Source of the DNA: Lotus japonicus
Taxonomy: Eukaryota; Streptophyta; Magnoliopsida; Fabales; Fabaceae
Length of the DNA: 64,000 bases
Assembly: GCF_012489685.1 (NCBI RefSeq)
Contig: NC_080046.1
Coordinates: forward strand, 24,011,038 to 24,075,037
Direction: 5' to 3'
The notes beneath the pieces were generated by a model that had not been told where the DNA came from, did not search any database, and saw only the letters and a program-made list of their open reading frames with translations. Below are positions 12,095 through 23,480 of this stretch, in pieces. The position numbers and the translations under genes are program-made. Each line of letters starts with the position of its first letter. Position 1 is the first letter of the stretch.

Positions 12095-12124
12095 GAGCCC
12101 GTCAACGCACGGGTATAATCCTAG
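12095..12124 (+). mobile_element. Helitron-like 3' terminus
   Basis: A short hairpin with stem CCCGT/ACGGG (12098-12102 and 12109-12113) is followed 7 bases later by CTAG (12121-12124) and then a T. This is the hallmark 3' end of plant Helitrons: a hairpin just before CTRR, inserted between A and T. I cannot place the 5' end (TC) or any Rep/helicase gene, so the element extent is unknown; it is presumably a non-autonomous copy. Confidence 0.5.
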
Positions 12125-12459
12125 TATTTTCCAAAATAACTATCTAGAATAAGAGTGTAGAAGCAAATATAATTTTTTATGTGCCGAATTTTAAATTTCA
12201 TAAGTAAGACACATTTTAAATCTGAACAATTTCAAAAATAGACTAACGGGAATTTACAAAGTTGGGCTCCAGGATTGCATAAGCACAATATCAATATGTT
12301 AATTATGAGGATTTAAAATTGGCTAACGTTAATAAATGGGATAACACTCGTGTTGATAAGGTCCGAGTTTGAACCTAGCCCCAAACTTTTTTTCATTTTT
12401 AAGAGTTAGTTTCACTTAGGTTTTGACCTGGCCTTAGTTAACTTGCACAAATATTAAAA

Positions 12460-12658
12460 CTCTTATGAAATGAAGTCTAAACAAGTGATGAAAGAGATGA
12501 GAGAAGAGAAACAAGAGCAAGAGAAGATACAAATATTATGAATAGAGGTGCTCATCTTGATGCATCTCCTTTGTATTTATAGGGGTGGATAAGGATGAAA
12601 GGCCAAGTTACATGGGCTTGGGCTTGACCCATGATGGTCATCCAAATTATTCATAACA
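12460..12658 (-). repeat. Probable 3' LTR of a decayed minus-strand copia element
   Basis: On the minus strand TGTTATGAATAATT (from 12658) follows a purine-rich AAGGGTGAG and leads to a TATA-like CTATAAATAC (near 12575). This is where a 3' LTR should begin after the copia RNase H at 12862. The far boundary near 12460 is a guess. Confidence 0.45.
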
Positions 12659-12861
12659 CTCACCCTTGGATGACCATCCTTTAAGAATGTGTCTCGTTAA
12701 AATCTTATTAGGAAAAACTCAGTAGGATAAAAACCTAGCAAGTGAAGGAAAAAGAGTACATCATTCTATAGCTCGTCTTTGTACATTGCCTCATTAAAAA
12801 CCTACCGTGAAAAACTCAATGGAAAAAAAACATGGTTAAGGAAAAAAGAATACAATGCATT

Positions 12862-13090
12862 TTAATTGAGATCTTTCAGCCGACGAACTCCGATATTTCG
12901 CACAAGCTTTTCAAATGTTGTTGTTGGAAAAGACTTCATAAATAATTATGCCAAATTATCACTTAACGAATTTGTTGGATGTCTATGTCACCATTCTTTT
13001 GTAGATCATGAGTGAAGAAGAACTTCGGTGTATGTGCTTTGTTCTATCTCCCTTGATGTATCTTTCTTTTGCCTTGTGTTGTCAGCAAGG
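12862..13090 (-). pseudogene. Decayed Ty1/copia RNase H C-terminus
   Basis: The minus strand translates piecewise to motifs typical of the end of copia RNase H: KFFFTHDLQKNGDIDIQQIR, then a degraded stretch resembling NLADLF, then RRLKDLN and a stop at 12862-12864. At least two frameshifts and two stops break it. It is followed on the same strand by the LTR-like sequence at 12658-12460. No upstream pol domain is recognisable to the right. Confidence 0.6.
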
Positions 13091-15242
13091 TGATGGATGA
13101 ATCTCCGATGTAGAATTTCTCATATTCAGAAATCTATGGATATAGATTTTAAGTCTAAAGACTCTTATATTTTTGTGCAAATGAATTACTTCTTTATATG
13201 TTGGCCAACCACACCCTATAATATGGGTTCAACATTCTCGCAATTGTAATATTGAGCGCTACTTCATCTGTCGACAATTTTTCAAGTTCTTGGTTCCTTA
13301 TTTCAACTTGTAGAAATATAATCGATTGGGATCTCTTTGTATCAATAATCACAGGTACTTGAACATATTCAAGAGGTTTACACAGATTTCCTAATCTCTA
13401 AACTTTTCATGATGATTTTTCTCATAACAATAACAAGACCATCTTCCTTCTCCAAGATTTATCTTTGGAACCAAGTTTAGGCATGCCTTAGCCTAATAAA
13501 ATTTCAATAGAGAAGAACATTTGCAGCATAAAGGAATTTAGAAATCCCTTTTAGGTCAAAGAATGCATTTTTTTGAACTTTAGGTTCACATTATTGTGTG
13601 CGAGTATATATATGCATTCTACACAAATTTCCAGAGCTCCTTAATTTTTCTCTCTCTCGGATGCAGAAAAAAACGATAAGTAAGATATGCAATATCTGCT
13701 AGCAATAGCTCAAATTCATAGCATAATCTCAGCTTTCATTTAATCTCATTTAAGTGTTGTCTGCTGGACAACAGAGAACACATAGCTCACATAAAAAGTT
13801 CTTGGAGGAGGAATATTAGGTTCCTAACAATGAACCGATTGCAATGGAGAGAACTATAATGACTCATTTGCTTAATGTATATAGATGTTAGCAACATCAC
13901 ATGTTCAAAAAAAAAATAAGGACATTTGTTCTCTTAATAATTGTCTAGCTATTTATAAGAAGAATTTAGCTAAATATCTTTGCCAGATCATATGATCATG
14001 TGCAATTCGACATTCCAAATAATGTCACATATCAACTTGATCAAGATTGGATCGATGGATCGATAAACACTGAATGTATCACATCAAATATATTCAACAA
14101 TCATAGGGAATTCCCCTTATTTTGCCACAATTTTAATTTTTTGCTTTGAGAACAACATCCGAGAAATAGACTTCGCATCACAAGACTCGGGATGCTCTAA
14201 CCGGTTATATGCCAATCACAATCACTATTTTCATATGAAGAACTTTGCAAATCCAAATAATGCTTCAATATTTCAAATAATATTTCTCGCATTTTGAACC
14301 CTTTAGGGATTTTCACATTTTTTTCATTTTTATCTTCATACTTTGATATCACCAGTTAGGGAAATTGGAGAGCTCAAGCTAGGAGAGTCTCTAACTCACT
14401 CTTGAATCTCAACATTTCCCCCCTCAAGTGTGAGTTACCACCACATTACTATTACTATACTATTGCTTTGAGATTTCATAGGTCTCTTCCGGAGAACCAC
14501 CATACAGTATCATATACGTCATCATGTCATTTTGGGACAAATAACCATACTTTGATATAAAAGATCACAACTTTTGTCATTTTTGATGAAAGATTTGCTA
14601 CAGGAAATATCTCAATCACAATAATACATAAAATTGATCCAAAGCGCGTTTGCAATGAAGAATGTGTTGATGAAATATTTACTTTAGGAAATATCTCAAT
14701 CACAATCATACATAAAATTTATCCAAAGTATTTCTATCATTGTCAAAAGCGAGAAATACAATTTACTCTTGTAAAAACACAACTCATCCTTTCTGATGTG
14801 ACAAAACACTACAAAACAAAAGACCCACTACCTAGTGAAAAAGACATGGTCTTCTAAACCTCTTCCATTAGTTAAGCTAAAAATAATGAACACTAAAGAG
14901 GTTTGTTAAAAGCATTAGAGACAAATAAGTAAAAAGACCAAATAAATGAGTCTTTCAACAACTGATTTAAAAAAAAACTCAAACGGTTAAGAGAAAAGAA
15001 ACTGAAGGAACTCCATTAATCTTCTTTTTTTTCAAATCTATTTTCCGTTTGGGTAAAAAAAAAACTTTTTTAATTTGCAACCAAACACTTTTGAACAGGG
15101 ATCATACTATGGTTTTGCTTAAAACAAAACAAAAAAATTCCCTTAACTATTTGATTAAAACCATAGTAAAAACAATGAATCAATTATTTTCCAAGAGAAA
15201 AATCAATCATAAAAAAACTGATTTGTATTGAACTAATTATCT
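13091..15242. other. Low-complexity, AT-rich transposon remains without a recognisable gene
   Basis: No protein domain could be recognised in these 2.1 kb. A pair of imperfect direct copies of about 60 bp occurs at about 14595-14655 and 14684-14744; both contain GGAAATATCTCAATCACAAT. A purine/pyrimidine-rich run (TTTCCCCCCTCAAGTG near 14415) resembles an inverted polypurine tract. The stretch is probably the rotted interior of one or more minus-strand copia elements. Confidence 0.4.
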
Positions 15243-16408
15243 CTAATATCCCCCCTTCAAGGAGTGAGGGAAGAGCTTAATCTTGAGCCCATCACTTGTC
15301 ACACCTTCCATCTTAACTAGGTGACTAGCTTGTGCGAACCGAGCCATGTGGGCTTGGAAATTCTCATCTTTAGACCCCCCATACTTGTTTTCACTAACAA
15401 GCTTGATGAGAGCTTGGCTAAGCTCAACATCTTTTTCACTTACCTTGGGGGTCTCTTCTGAAGACCCGAACAAGCTTTTGATCATATCACAAACAAAATC
15501 ATCATTAAGGTTAGTTTGTGAATCAGGATTGAAAACTGAAAATCCTACCTTGTCCTTACCAACTCGGAGGATGAGCTGATCCTTATCAACATCAATCTTA
15601 GCCCTACCAGTGGCTAAGAAGGGTCGGCCAAGATTGAGAGGAATCTTCGCATCCTCCTCCATGTCTAGCACCACAAAATCAACTGGGAACATGTACTTAT
15701 CAACCTTAACCATAACATCCTCAACAATCCCATATGGTGTTTTTAGGGATCGGTCCGCCATTTGTAAAGCGATCATAGTTGTGGCAACCTCACCTTAGTT
15801 CAACCTCCTAAACATGCTAAGCGGCATCAAGTTGATGCTCGCTCCTAAGTCGCACAAGGCTTCAACAACAGTCAACCCCTCAATCTCCACTGGGATAGTA
15901 AAACTCCCAGGATCTCTTCTCTTCTTAGGCATTTTTGGTTGAAAAATGGCAATACACTCCTCGGTCATCATGATAGTTTCACCAACCTCACTGAACTTCC
16001 TTCTCTTATTAATAATGCCATTCATGAACTTAGCATAGATAGGCATTTGTTCCAAAGCATCGGAAAAAGGGATATCGATATGGAGTTTCTTAAAAACATC
16101 CATAAATTTTGAAAACTTTTTATATAAATTCTTTTTAGCCAATGCTTTAGGAAATTGAACTTTGCCAAATTCAGACTATAGTTTTAATAGAAACACTCCC
16201 TTCCTCCTCAACTATTTCCTCACTTTTTTCTCCCTCAATTTGTTTTTTTGACTCATGTAGCACTCTCTCACTCCTAGTGGTAACAATAGCAGAATTTTCT
16301 TGTTTAGACATTAAAGAATCGGGAGAAAACTTACCTTGTGGTATCTCGGCCATTTGCTTGGCCAGCTGGCCAAATTGACTTTCCAAGTTCTTTATAGCCA
16401 CCTCTTGG
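15243..16408 (-). pseudogene. Athila-type Ty3/gypsy gag C-terminus and aspartic protease, with a gag-like segment after the protease
   Basis: Reading leftwards from 16408: a gag C-terminal motif (NLESQFGQLAKQMAE), a basic/acidic linker, then after a stop and gap a second frame (16142-15795) with the aspartic protease motif ALCDLGASINLMPLS. One in-frame TAA (15795-15797) is followed in the same frame by the rest of the protease (ADRSLKTPYGIVEDV, LGRPFLATGRAKIDV). The last about 60 residues resemble the N-terminal region of Athila gag (KYGG, VKMEGVTSDGLKIKLFPHSL), which is out of normal order. Reverse transcriptase and integrase are absent. The right edge is cut by the SIRE LTR. Confidence 0.7.
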
Positions 16409-17635
16409 TGTAAGATCAAGTAGTACAACTCTATGTTTTGATGATTACAAGTTAACTATTAAGTATGGACAATTATGGTACTCTAACGTGTTTTCTGAGT
16501 GTTTACATGACAGGCTCTGACTCTGATCTAATTACACATGAATCAGAAGCACTATGCTCAAAGAGTAACCTACGCAACGCTTTCGCACTCTCTATGTTCA
16601 ATCTGAACAATAGAAAAGCTTCAGAAGATCTGAAGATAGTTAAGCTCTGATATGGATTTAGATCACTTGAAGTTCTGAAGACTAGACGTTCTGAAGATCC
16701 AGACGCTCTGAAGATCCAGAAGCTCTGACGGTCCAGAGGCTCTGAAGGTCTAGAAGTTCTGAAGGTCCTGAAGTTGAGAAGTGAAGACTCTGAAGTCCAA
16801 GAGTAAGCTGGCTCTGAAGACCAAGTACTTCTCCTCTGAGTTCAGAATCAGAAGTTACAAAGGTCAGAGGATCCAAGCTTCCCTCTGACTCTGATCAACA
16901 AGCTTCACAAGTTCCAACATGAAGCATCGCTCTGATCAGAAGTCAACTAGGATAAAGGTTATGTCACTATCCAAAGTACAAAAGCAATTATACTATCCTG
17001 ACGACCTTACCTAACGTGCTCAGCCACAGCAGAACCTGGAAATCCCATATCTGCCCTCCAACGGTAGCATTTCCATGCAACGTCCAAACCCTAATCCTTG
17101 AAGTATTTAAAGAGGCTGAAGATTGAAAGATGCCGCCTAAGAAACTTGTTCACGCTCAAGCGATATTCAAATATTCTCTTAGCAATCTTTCTTCAAACTG
17201 AATTTAGTGTGTTTACTTTAGCTTTCTGAGAAGCATTTCTTGGTAAACCCAAAATCTTAAACAATTGTTTATTTGTTCCTTAAGGAGACCAAGGTTGGTT
17301 AGATCCTTGAGAAGACTAAGAGAGTGAATCTCAGTGATAGCAAAGTCAGTGTATTGTTAGTCACTTTGCAGGTTGCAAGTGGAGTTGTAACAAACTCTGA
17401 TTAATGGATTGCCTTCATTCTAAGAAGGAAGAAATCACCTTAACAGGTGGACTGGATTAGCTTGAGGGATTTATCAAGTGAACCAGGATAAAATCTATGT
17501 GTGCTTTCCTCAACTCTTATCTTAGCACTTTTATCCTTGTGATCGAAGAGATTTGTTGAAATCTCAAGAGGTACGAGTTTTAGTTTTAAAACGCTATTCA
17601 ACCCCCCCCCCTTTATATCGTTTTTCATACCTTCA
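16409..17635 (+). repeat. 5' LTR of the SIRE-type element
   Basis: It begins TGTAAGATCAAGTAG at 16409 and ends CCTTCA at 17635, two bases before the primer site. Positions 16665-16880 are a degenerate array of a short motif around TCTGAAGGTCCAGA. A TATA-like TATTTAAAG lies near 17104. A C-tract (ACCCCCCCCCC near 17601) lies near the inner end. Confidence 0.85.
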
Positions 17636-17637
17636 AT

Positions 17638-17649
17638 TGGTATCAGAGC
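17638..17649 (+). promoter_or_regulatory. Primer-binding site, SIRE-type element
   Basis: TGGTATCAGAGC, two bases after the LTR, complementary to initiator tRNA-Met. Confidence 0.92.
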
Positions 17650-17710
17650 GCAAGTTTTAATTACCACACCTAACAGTGTTCAGTGATCCGGGCCGGTGTG
17701 AAAAACTGAG

Positions 17711-19337
17711 ATGGCTACCATCAGTGAAGCGCAAAAAGATGTTTACAGTGCAAAGCCTCCCATGTTTTATGGTCAAAGGTTTGAGTACTGGAAAGACAGG
17801 ATTGAAAGCTTTTTTCTGGGCTTTGATGCAGATCTCTGTGATATTATAGTGGATGGCTACGAGCGTCCAGTTGATGTTGATGGCAAGAAGATCTCCAGAT
17901 CAGAGATGTCTACAGAACAAAAGAAGCTTTACTCACTGCATCACAAAGCTAGAACTATTCTTCTAAGTGCCATTGTCTTTGATCAGGAAGTATGAATCTT
18001 TTCAAATGGAATCCAGTGAATCCATTGAAGACATGTTTTCCAGATTTCAGCTGCTCATTGCTGGAATAAGACCCCTCAACAAAAGCTACACCACTGTTGA
18101 TCATGTCATAAGGATTCTTAGAGGTCTTCCTGAAAGCTGGATGTCCTTGATAACCTCCTTGGAGCTGACAAGAGATGTTGAGCATATGAGTTTGGAAGAA
18201 CTCATAAGCATACTGAAGTCTCATGAACTGAAGCGTGCTGAACATCAAGATCAGAAAAAGAAGTCTATAGCCTTGAAATCCGAATCTGAAAAAGCTAAAG
18301 TTCTCCAAGAAGAAGGAGAAGAATCTGAAGAAGCCTCCGAAGATTCTGATGAAGATGAGCTAACCCTGATTTCCAGAAGGCTCAACCGCATCTGGAAGCA
18401 CAAGCAGAGCAAGTACAAAGGCTCTGGAAAGGCTAAAGGAAAGCATGAATCCTCATCTGGTCAGAAGAAGTCTTCATCAAAGGAAGTCACATGCTTTGAA
18501 TGCAAGGAATCAGGGCACTACAAAAGTGATTGTCCAAAGCTGAAAAAGGACAAGAAGCCAAATAAGCATTTCAAAGCTAAGAAAGGTCTCATGGTGGCTT
18601 TTGATGAATCAGAATCAAAGGATGTTGACTCTGACGAAGAAGTTGTTGAAGGACTCATGGCTATTGTCAATGGCAAGCAAGCAGAGTCAAAAGAAGCAAC
18701 TAACTATGAATCTGCATCAGAGGAAGATACAAACTCTGACGGTGAAAATGAGGTATTCGCTTCCTTCTCAACATCTGAACTTAAATGTGCTTTGTCTGAA
18801 ATCATGGATAAATATAACTCTCTCTTGACTAAGCATAAAAGGTTGAAAAATGATTTCTCTAATGTTTCTAAAACTTCTACTGAACATGAGAAAATTATTT
18901 CTGAGTTGAAAGAAAATAATCATGCTTTAGTAAACTCTAACTCTGTGCTCAAAAATCAGATTATTAAGTTAGAGGAAGTTGTTGCTTGTGATGCCTCTGA
19001 TATAAAGAATGAATCAAAGTATGAAACATCTTTTCAAAGATTCCTAGCTAAAAGCGTAGATAGAAGCTTGATGGCTTCAATGATCTATGGCGTAAGCAGA
19101 AATGGAATGTATGGCATTGGCTATTCTAGACCCAGTAGAAATGAGCCTCCTATGCCTAAGGCTAAACCTCTGTATGAACATTTTGTACCCTCTGGTACTA
19201 TATTGCCTGAACCATTGCCTGCTAAAGTTGTTGATCCCCCTCTCAAAAAGGGAACTTCGTCTATGTCTAAATATCATGCTAAAATCCCTTTACATTATCA
19301 TGTTGAGAAACCCAAGGTTGTCAAAACCTCTGGGTAA
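17711..19337 (+). pseudogene. Copia gag (SIRE type), internally deleted and frameshifted
   Basis: Gag forms the particle and binds RNA. The ATG at 17711 opens the frame MATISEAQKDVYSAKPP. At about 17966 some 110 bp present in the second copy (22702-22815) are missing, which shifts the frame; the rest continues from 17967 in frame 3. It carries the UBN2-like gag core, an acidic stretch, a CCHC zinc knuckle (CFECKESGHYKSDC, about 18492-18533) and a long Lys/Ser-rich and coiled region, and stops at 19335-19337. The protease frame begins overlapping this stop, shifted by one base. Confidence 0.85.
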
Positions 19338-22300
19338 CTAACAAGAAAGGATCTAGAAAATGGGTACCTAAGGATAAGATTATCTATGTTGCAGATATCC
19401 TTGATCGCTCCACTGAAACACCAATCATGGTATATGGATAGTGGATGCTCGCGTCACATGACGGGAGAAAGGCGTATGTTCCAAGAGCTAAAACTTAAGC
19501 CTGGAGGCGAAGTTGGCCTTGGAGGCAACGAGAAGGGTAAAATTGTTGGTTCTAGTACTATTGGTGTTGATAATAGTCCATGCATTGATAATGTTCTGTT
19601 GGTAGATGGTTTAACTCAATACTTATAGTCAATAAGTCAATTAGCTGACAAGGGTTATGATGTTATTTTCAATCAAAAGTCTTGCAGGGCTGTAAGTCAG
19701 ATCGATGGCTCTGTTCTGATTAACAGCAAGAGGAGGAACAACACTTATAAGATCAGATTATCTGAGTTGGAAACTCAGAAGGTAAAGTGCCTTCTTTTTG
19801 TTAATGAAGAGCAATGGGTATGGCATAGACGGTTAGGGCCTGCCAGTATGAGAAAGATTTCTCAGCTGAGTAAGCTTGACCTTGTCAGGGGCTTACCCAC
19901 TCTGAAGTTCTCTTCAGACGCTCTTTGTGAAGCATGTCAGAAGGGCAAATTTACCAAAGTCCCGTTTAAGGCAAAGTGTTTTTTCCACCTCAAGGCCGTT
20001 GGAACTTCTGCATATCGACCTTTTTGGACCAGTGAAAACTGAGTCTATAGGTGGCAAGAGATATGAGATGGTCATTGTTGACGACTATAGCCGCTGGACA
20101 TGGGTAAAATTTCTATCCCGCAAGGATGAGTCTCATTCTGCGTTCTCTACCTTTATTGCCCAAGTGCAAAACGAGAAGGCTTGCAGGATTGTGCGTGTCA
20201 GAAGTGATCATTGTGGAGAGTTTGAGAATGACAAGTTTGAGAGTCTGTTCGATTCCTATGGAATTGCACATGATTTCTCTTGTCCTAGAACTCCTCAACA
20301 GAATGATGTTGTTAAGAGGAAGAACATAACTCTTCAAGAGATGGCTAGAACCATGCTTCAAGAAACTGACATGGCAAAGCACTTCTGGGCAGAGACAGTA
20401 AACACAGCATGTTACATTCAGAACCGGATCTCTATCAGACCCATTCTGAATAAGACTCCATATGAACTGTGGAAGAATATAAAACCCAACATTTCTTACT
20501 TTCATCCTTTTGGTTGTGTTTCTATGTTCTGAATACTAAGGATAGATTGCATAAGTTTGATTCTAAATCTTCTAAATGTCTATTACTTGGTTACTCTGAT
20601 CGTTCTAAAGGCTTTAAAATTTATAATAGTGATGCTAAAACTATTGAGGAATCTATTCATGTTAGATTTGATGATAAACTTGACTCTGATCAGTCAAAGC
20701 TAGTTGAAAAGTTTGCAGATATGAGTATAAATGTTTTTGATAAAGGCAAAGCTCCAGAGGAAGCTGAGCGAGAGGAAGATATTGCCTCTCACCCTAAGGA
20801 GTTGAATCTGGGAAACAAAGATGAACCAGTCAGAACTATATCAGCATTCAGACCCTCTGAAGAGACTCTGCTTAGTCTGAAGGGATTGGTATCCTTAATT
20901 GAACCAAAGTCAATTGATGAAGCTCTTCAAGACAAAGACAGGATTCTGGAAATGGAGGAAGAACTGAATCAATTCTCCAAGAATGATGTTTGGAGCCTTG
21001 TCAAGAAACCTCAAGGTGTTCACATCATTGGAACCAAATGGGTCTTCAGAAACAAGCTGATTGAGAAAGGAGACGTAGTCAGAAAGAAAGCAAGGCTAGT
21101 TGCTCAATGCTACAGTCACCAAGAAGGAATAGATTATCCTGAAACTTTTGCTCCAGTAGCAAGATTGGAAGCTATCAGACTGTTGATCTCATTCTCTGTG
21201 AATCACAACATAATTCTTCATCAGATGGATGTTAAGAGTGCCTTCCTGAATGGATACATCTCAGAGGAAGTGTATGTGCACCAACCTCCTGGTTTTGAAG
21301 ATGAGAAGAACCCAGACCATGTTTTCAAATTGAAGAAATCTCTCTATGGTCTGAAGCAAGCTCCCAGAGCATGGTATGAGAGACTAAGCTCATTCCTTCT
21401 GGAAAATGAGTTTGTAAAGGGTAAAGTAGATACAACTCTCTTTTGGAAAGCTTACAAAGATGATATCTTAATTGTGCAAATTTATGTTGATGATATTATA
21501 TTTGGATCTGCTAATCCATCTCTTTTCAAGGAATTTTCTGAGATGATGCAGACTGAATTTGAAATGAGTATGATGGGAGAACTTAAGTACTTTCTGGGTA
21601 TACAAGTTGATCAAAAACCAGAATCAACTTATATCCATCAGAGCAAGTATACAAAGGAACTTCTGAAGAAGTTCAACATGACAGAATCAACGATTGCTAA
21701 GACTCCTATGCATCCTACATGCATTCTGGAGAAAGAAGATGTCAGTGGAAAAGTATGTCAAAAGCTCTATCGTGGAATGATAGATTCACTTCTATACTTA
21801 ACTGCATCTAGGCCAGATATTCTGTTCAGTGTACACTTATGTGCTCGATTCCAATCAGATCCGAGAGAAACTCACTTAACTGCTGTTAAGAGAATTCTCA
21901 GATATCTGAAAGGTACCACTAACCTTAGCTTGATGTATAAGAAAACATCAGAGTATAAGCTTTCAGGTTACTGTGGTGTTGATTATGCTGGAGATAGAAC
22001 TGAAAGAAAGAGTACTTCTGGAAATTGTCAATTTCTGGGAAGTAATTTAGTCTCATGGGCAAGCAAGAGGTAGTCAACTATTGCATTATCCACTGCAGAG
22101 GCAGAATATATCTCAGCAGCTATTTGCAGTACTCAGATGCTCTGGATGAAACATCAATTAGAAGATTATCAAATCCTTGAGAGCAACATTCCAATTTACT
22201 GTGACAACACTGTTGCAATCTCGCTCAGTAAGAATCATATCTTACATTCAAGGGCAAAACACATTGAGGTAAAGTATCACTTTATTAGAGATTATGTTCA

Positions 22301-22430
22301 GAAGGGCGTACTTCTTCTGAAGTTTGTTGATAGTGACCATCAATGGGCAGATATCTTTACCAAGCCTTTAGCAGAGGATAGATTTAATTTTATACTGAAA
22401 AATCTGAACATAGACTTTTGTCCAATATGA
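19334..22430 (+). pseudogene. Copia pol (protease, integrase, RT, RNase H), SIRE type, multiply broken
   Basis: Protease has WYMDSGCSRHMTG (about 19428-19466). GAG-pre-integrase follows a TAG at 19626-19628 and has WHRRLG with the usual second His of that motif changed to Pro. The integrase core is in frame 1 after a shift near 19980: HIDLFGP and RSDHCGEF are kept, but the catalytic Glu in the usual VVERKN is Lys (VVKRKN, near 20310). Another shift near 20525 leads to RT with YVDDIIFG (about 21485) and RNase H. A TAG at 22071-22073 interrupts SKRQST before the DEDD-type RNase H end. The frame closes at 22428-22430. It cannot make a working integrase. Confidence 0.88.
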
Positions 22431-22461
22431 AGATGGATCAGAACCTCAGGCTATGATGCTT

Positions 22462-23054
22462 CTCCAGAAGGATGTCTACAGTGCAAAGCCTCCTATCTTT
22501 GATGGACAAAAGTTCGAGTACTGAAAAAATAGAATCGAAAGCTTCTATCCTGGCTTTGATGCTGATCTTTGGGATATTATCGTGGATGGCTACATGCGTC
22601 CAGTTGATGCTGATGGCAAAAAGATCTCAAGAGAAAATATGACGCCTGAGCAAAGGAAGAAATTCTCAGAGCATCACAAAGCTAGAACCATTCTTCTCAA
22701 TGCTATCTCTTATGAAGAATATCAGAAGATATCAGATCGTGAGTATGCTAAGTTTATCCTTGATTCCTTAAAGATGACTCATGAAGGAAACAAAGAAGTG
22801 AAAGAGACAAAGGCGTTGTCTTTGATCAGGAAGTATGAATCCTTCTAGATGGAACCTGGCGAATCCATTAAAGATATGTTATCCAGATTCCAATTGATTA
22901 TTGCTGGAATAAGACCTCTCAACAAAAGCTATACCACTGCTGATCATGTCAAGAGGATTCTTAGAGGTCTTCCCGAAAACTTGGTACCCTTGATAACTTC
23001 CTTGAAGTTTTCAAGAGATCTTGACCAGTTGAGTTTGGAAGAACTCATAAGCAT
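22462..23054 (+). pseudogene. Second partial SIRE-type gag, cut by the CACTA insertion
   Basis: Starts mid-gag at KDVYSAKPPIFDGQKFEY, close in sequence to 17730 onward but with many differences, so it comes from another element. In-frame stops at 22522-22524 (TGG to TGA) and 22846-22848 (CAA/CAG to TAG). It retains the about 110 bp missing from the first gag. It ends at SLEELIS where CACTACTACAG begins at 23055. There is no start codon, LTR or primer site before it. Confidence 0.85.
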
Positions 23055-23405
23055 CACTACTACAGAAAAGACTTTTTTCCACGGTTCCGCACGCTCTTTT
23101 GCCACGGTTTAACCGTGGCGATAGCTAGCGTGGCAATTGCTCAATTGCCACGGTTCAAGGGTGACCCGTGGCAATTGCTTCGCTGTAACCACGGGTCGTA
23201 ACAGGTAACCGTGGCAATAGAGGCCAGATATTGCCACGGTTACGTACTTAACCGTGGCAATAGGAGCCACATATTGCCACGATTACGTACTTAACCGTGG
23301 CCATAGATGCCCCATATTGCCATGGTTACGTACTTAACCGTGGCAATAGATGTCACATATTCCCACGGTTACGTAACCGTGGCAATAGATGCCACATATT
23401 GCAGC
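23055..23405 (+). repeat. CACTA terminal inverted repeat and palindromic subterminal repeats
   Basis: After the 5' CACTACTACAG, units containing TTGCCACGGTTACGTACTTA and ACCGTGGCAATAG occur about five times from 23150 to 23400. The two halves of each unit are reverse complements (TTGCCACGGTTA / TAACCGTGGCAA), so each unit can fold into a hairpin. Such arrays are the binding sites of the subterminal-binding transposase protein in En/Spm elements (family knowledge). Confidence 0.85.
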
Positions 23406-23480
23406 AACCAAATTTCATAAAAAGTAACTAACTGAAACTAATTGCAGCCACCAAATTTCATAAAAAGTAACTTCAACAAT
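23404..23480 (+). repeat. Short tandem duplication, about 42 bp
   Basis: Two adjacent copies containing ACCAAATTTCATAAAAAGTA follow the subterminal array. Confidence 0.75.

Larger units (their letters stand above)
16409..23054 (+). mobile_element. SIRE/Maximus-type Ty1/copia element with an appended partial second gag
   Basis: In order: 5' LTR, PBS, gag with one CCHC knuckle, protease, integrase, RT and RNase H. Domain order IN before RT marks Ty1/copia; the gag start (KPPMFYGQRFEYWKDRIESF) and the CTCTGA-rich LTR are like legume SIRE1/Maximus elements. No 3' LTR follows pol; instead a second gag begins about 30 bp after the pol stop. The block ends where the CACTA element is inserted. Confidence 0.85.

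Noticed and set aside
17955..18308. 117-codon minus-strand frame, and similar antisense frames at 20113-20505, 43290-43895 and 62702-62956
   Set aside because: Antisense shadows of copia gag/pol, of an LTR and of the CACTA gene; no domain or independent signals.
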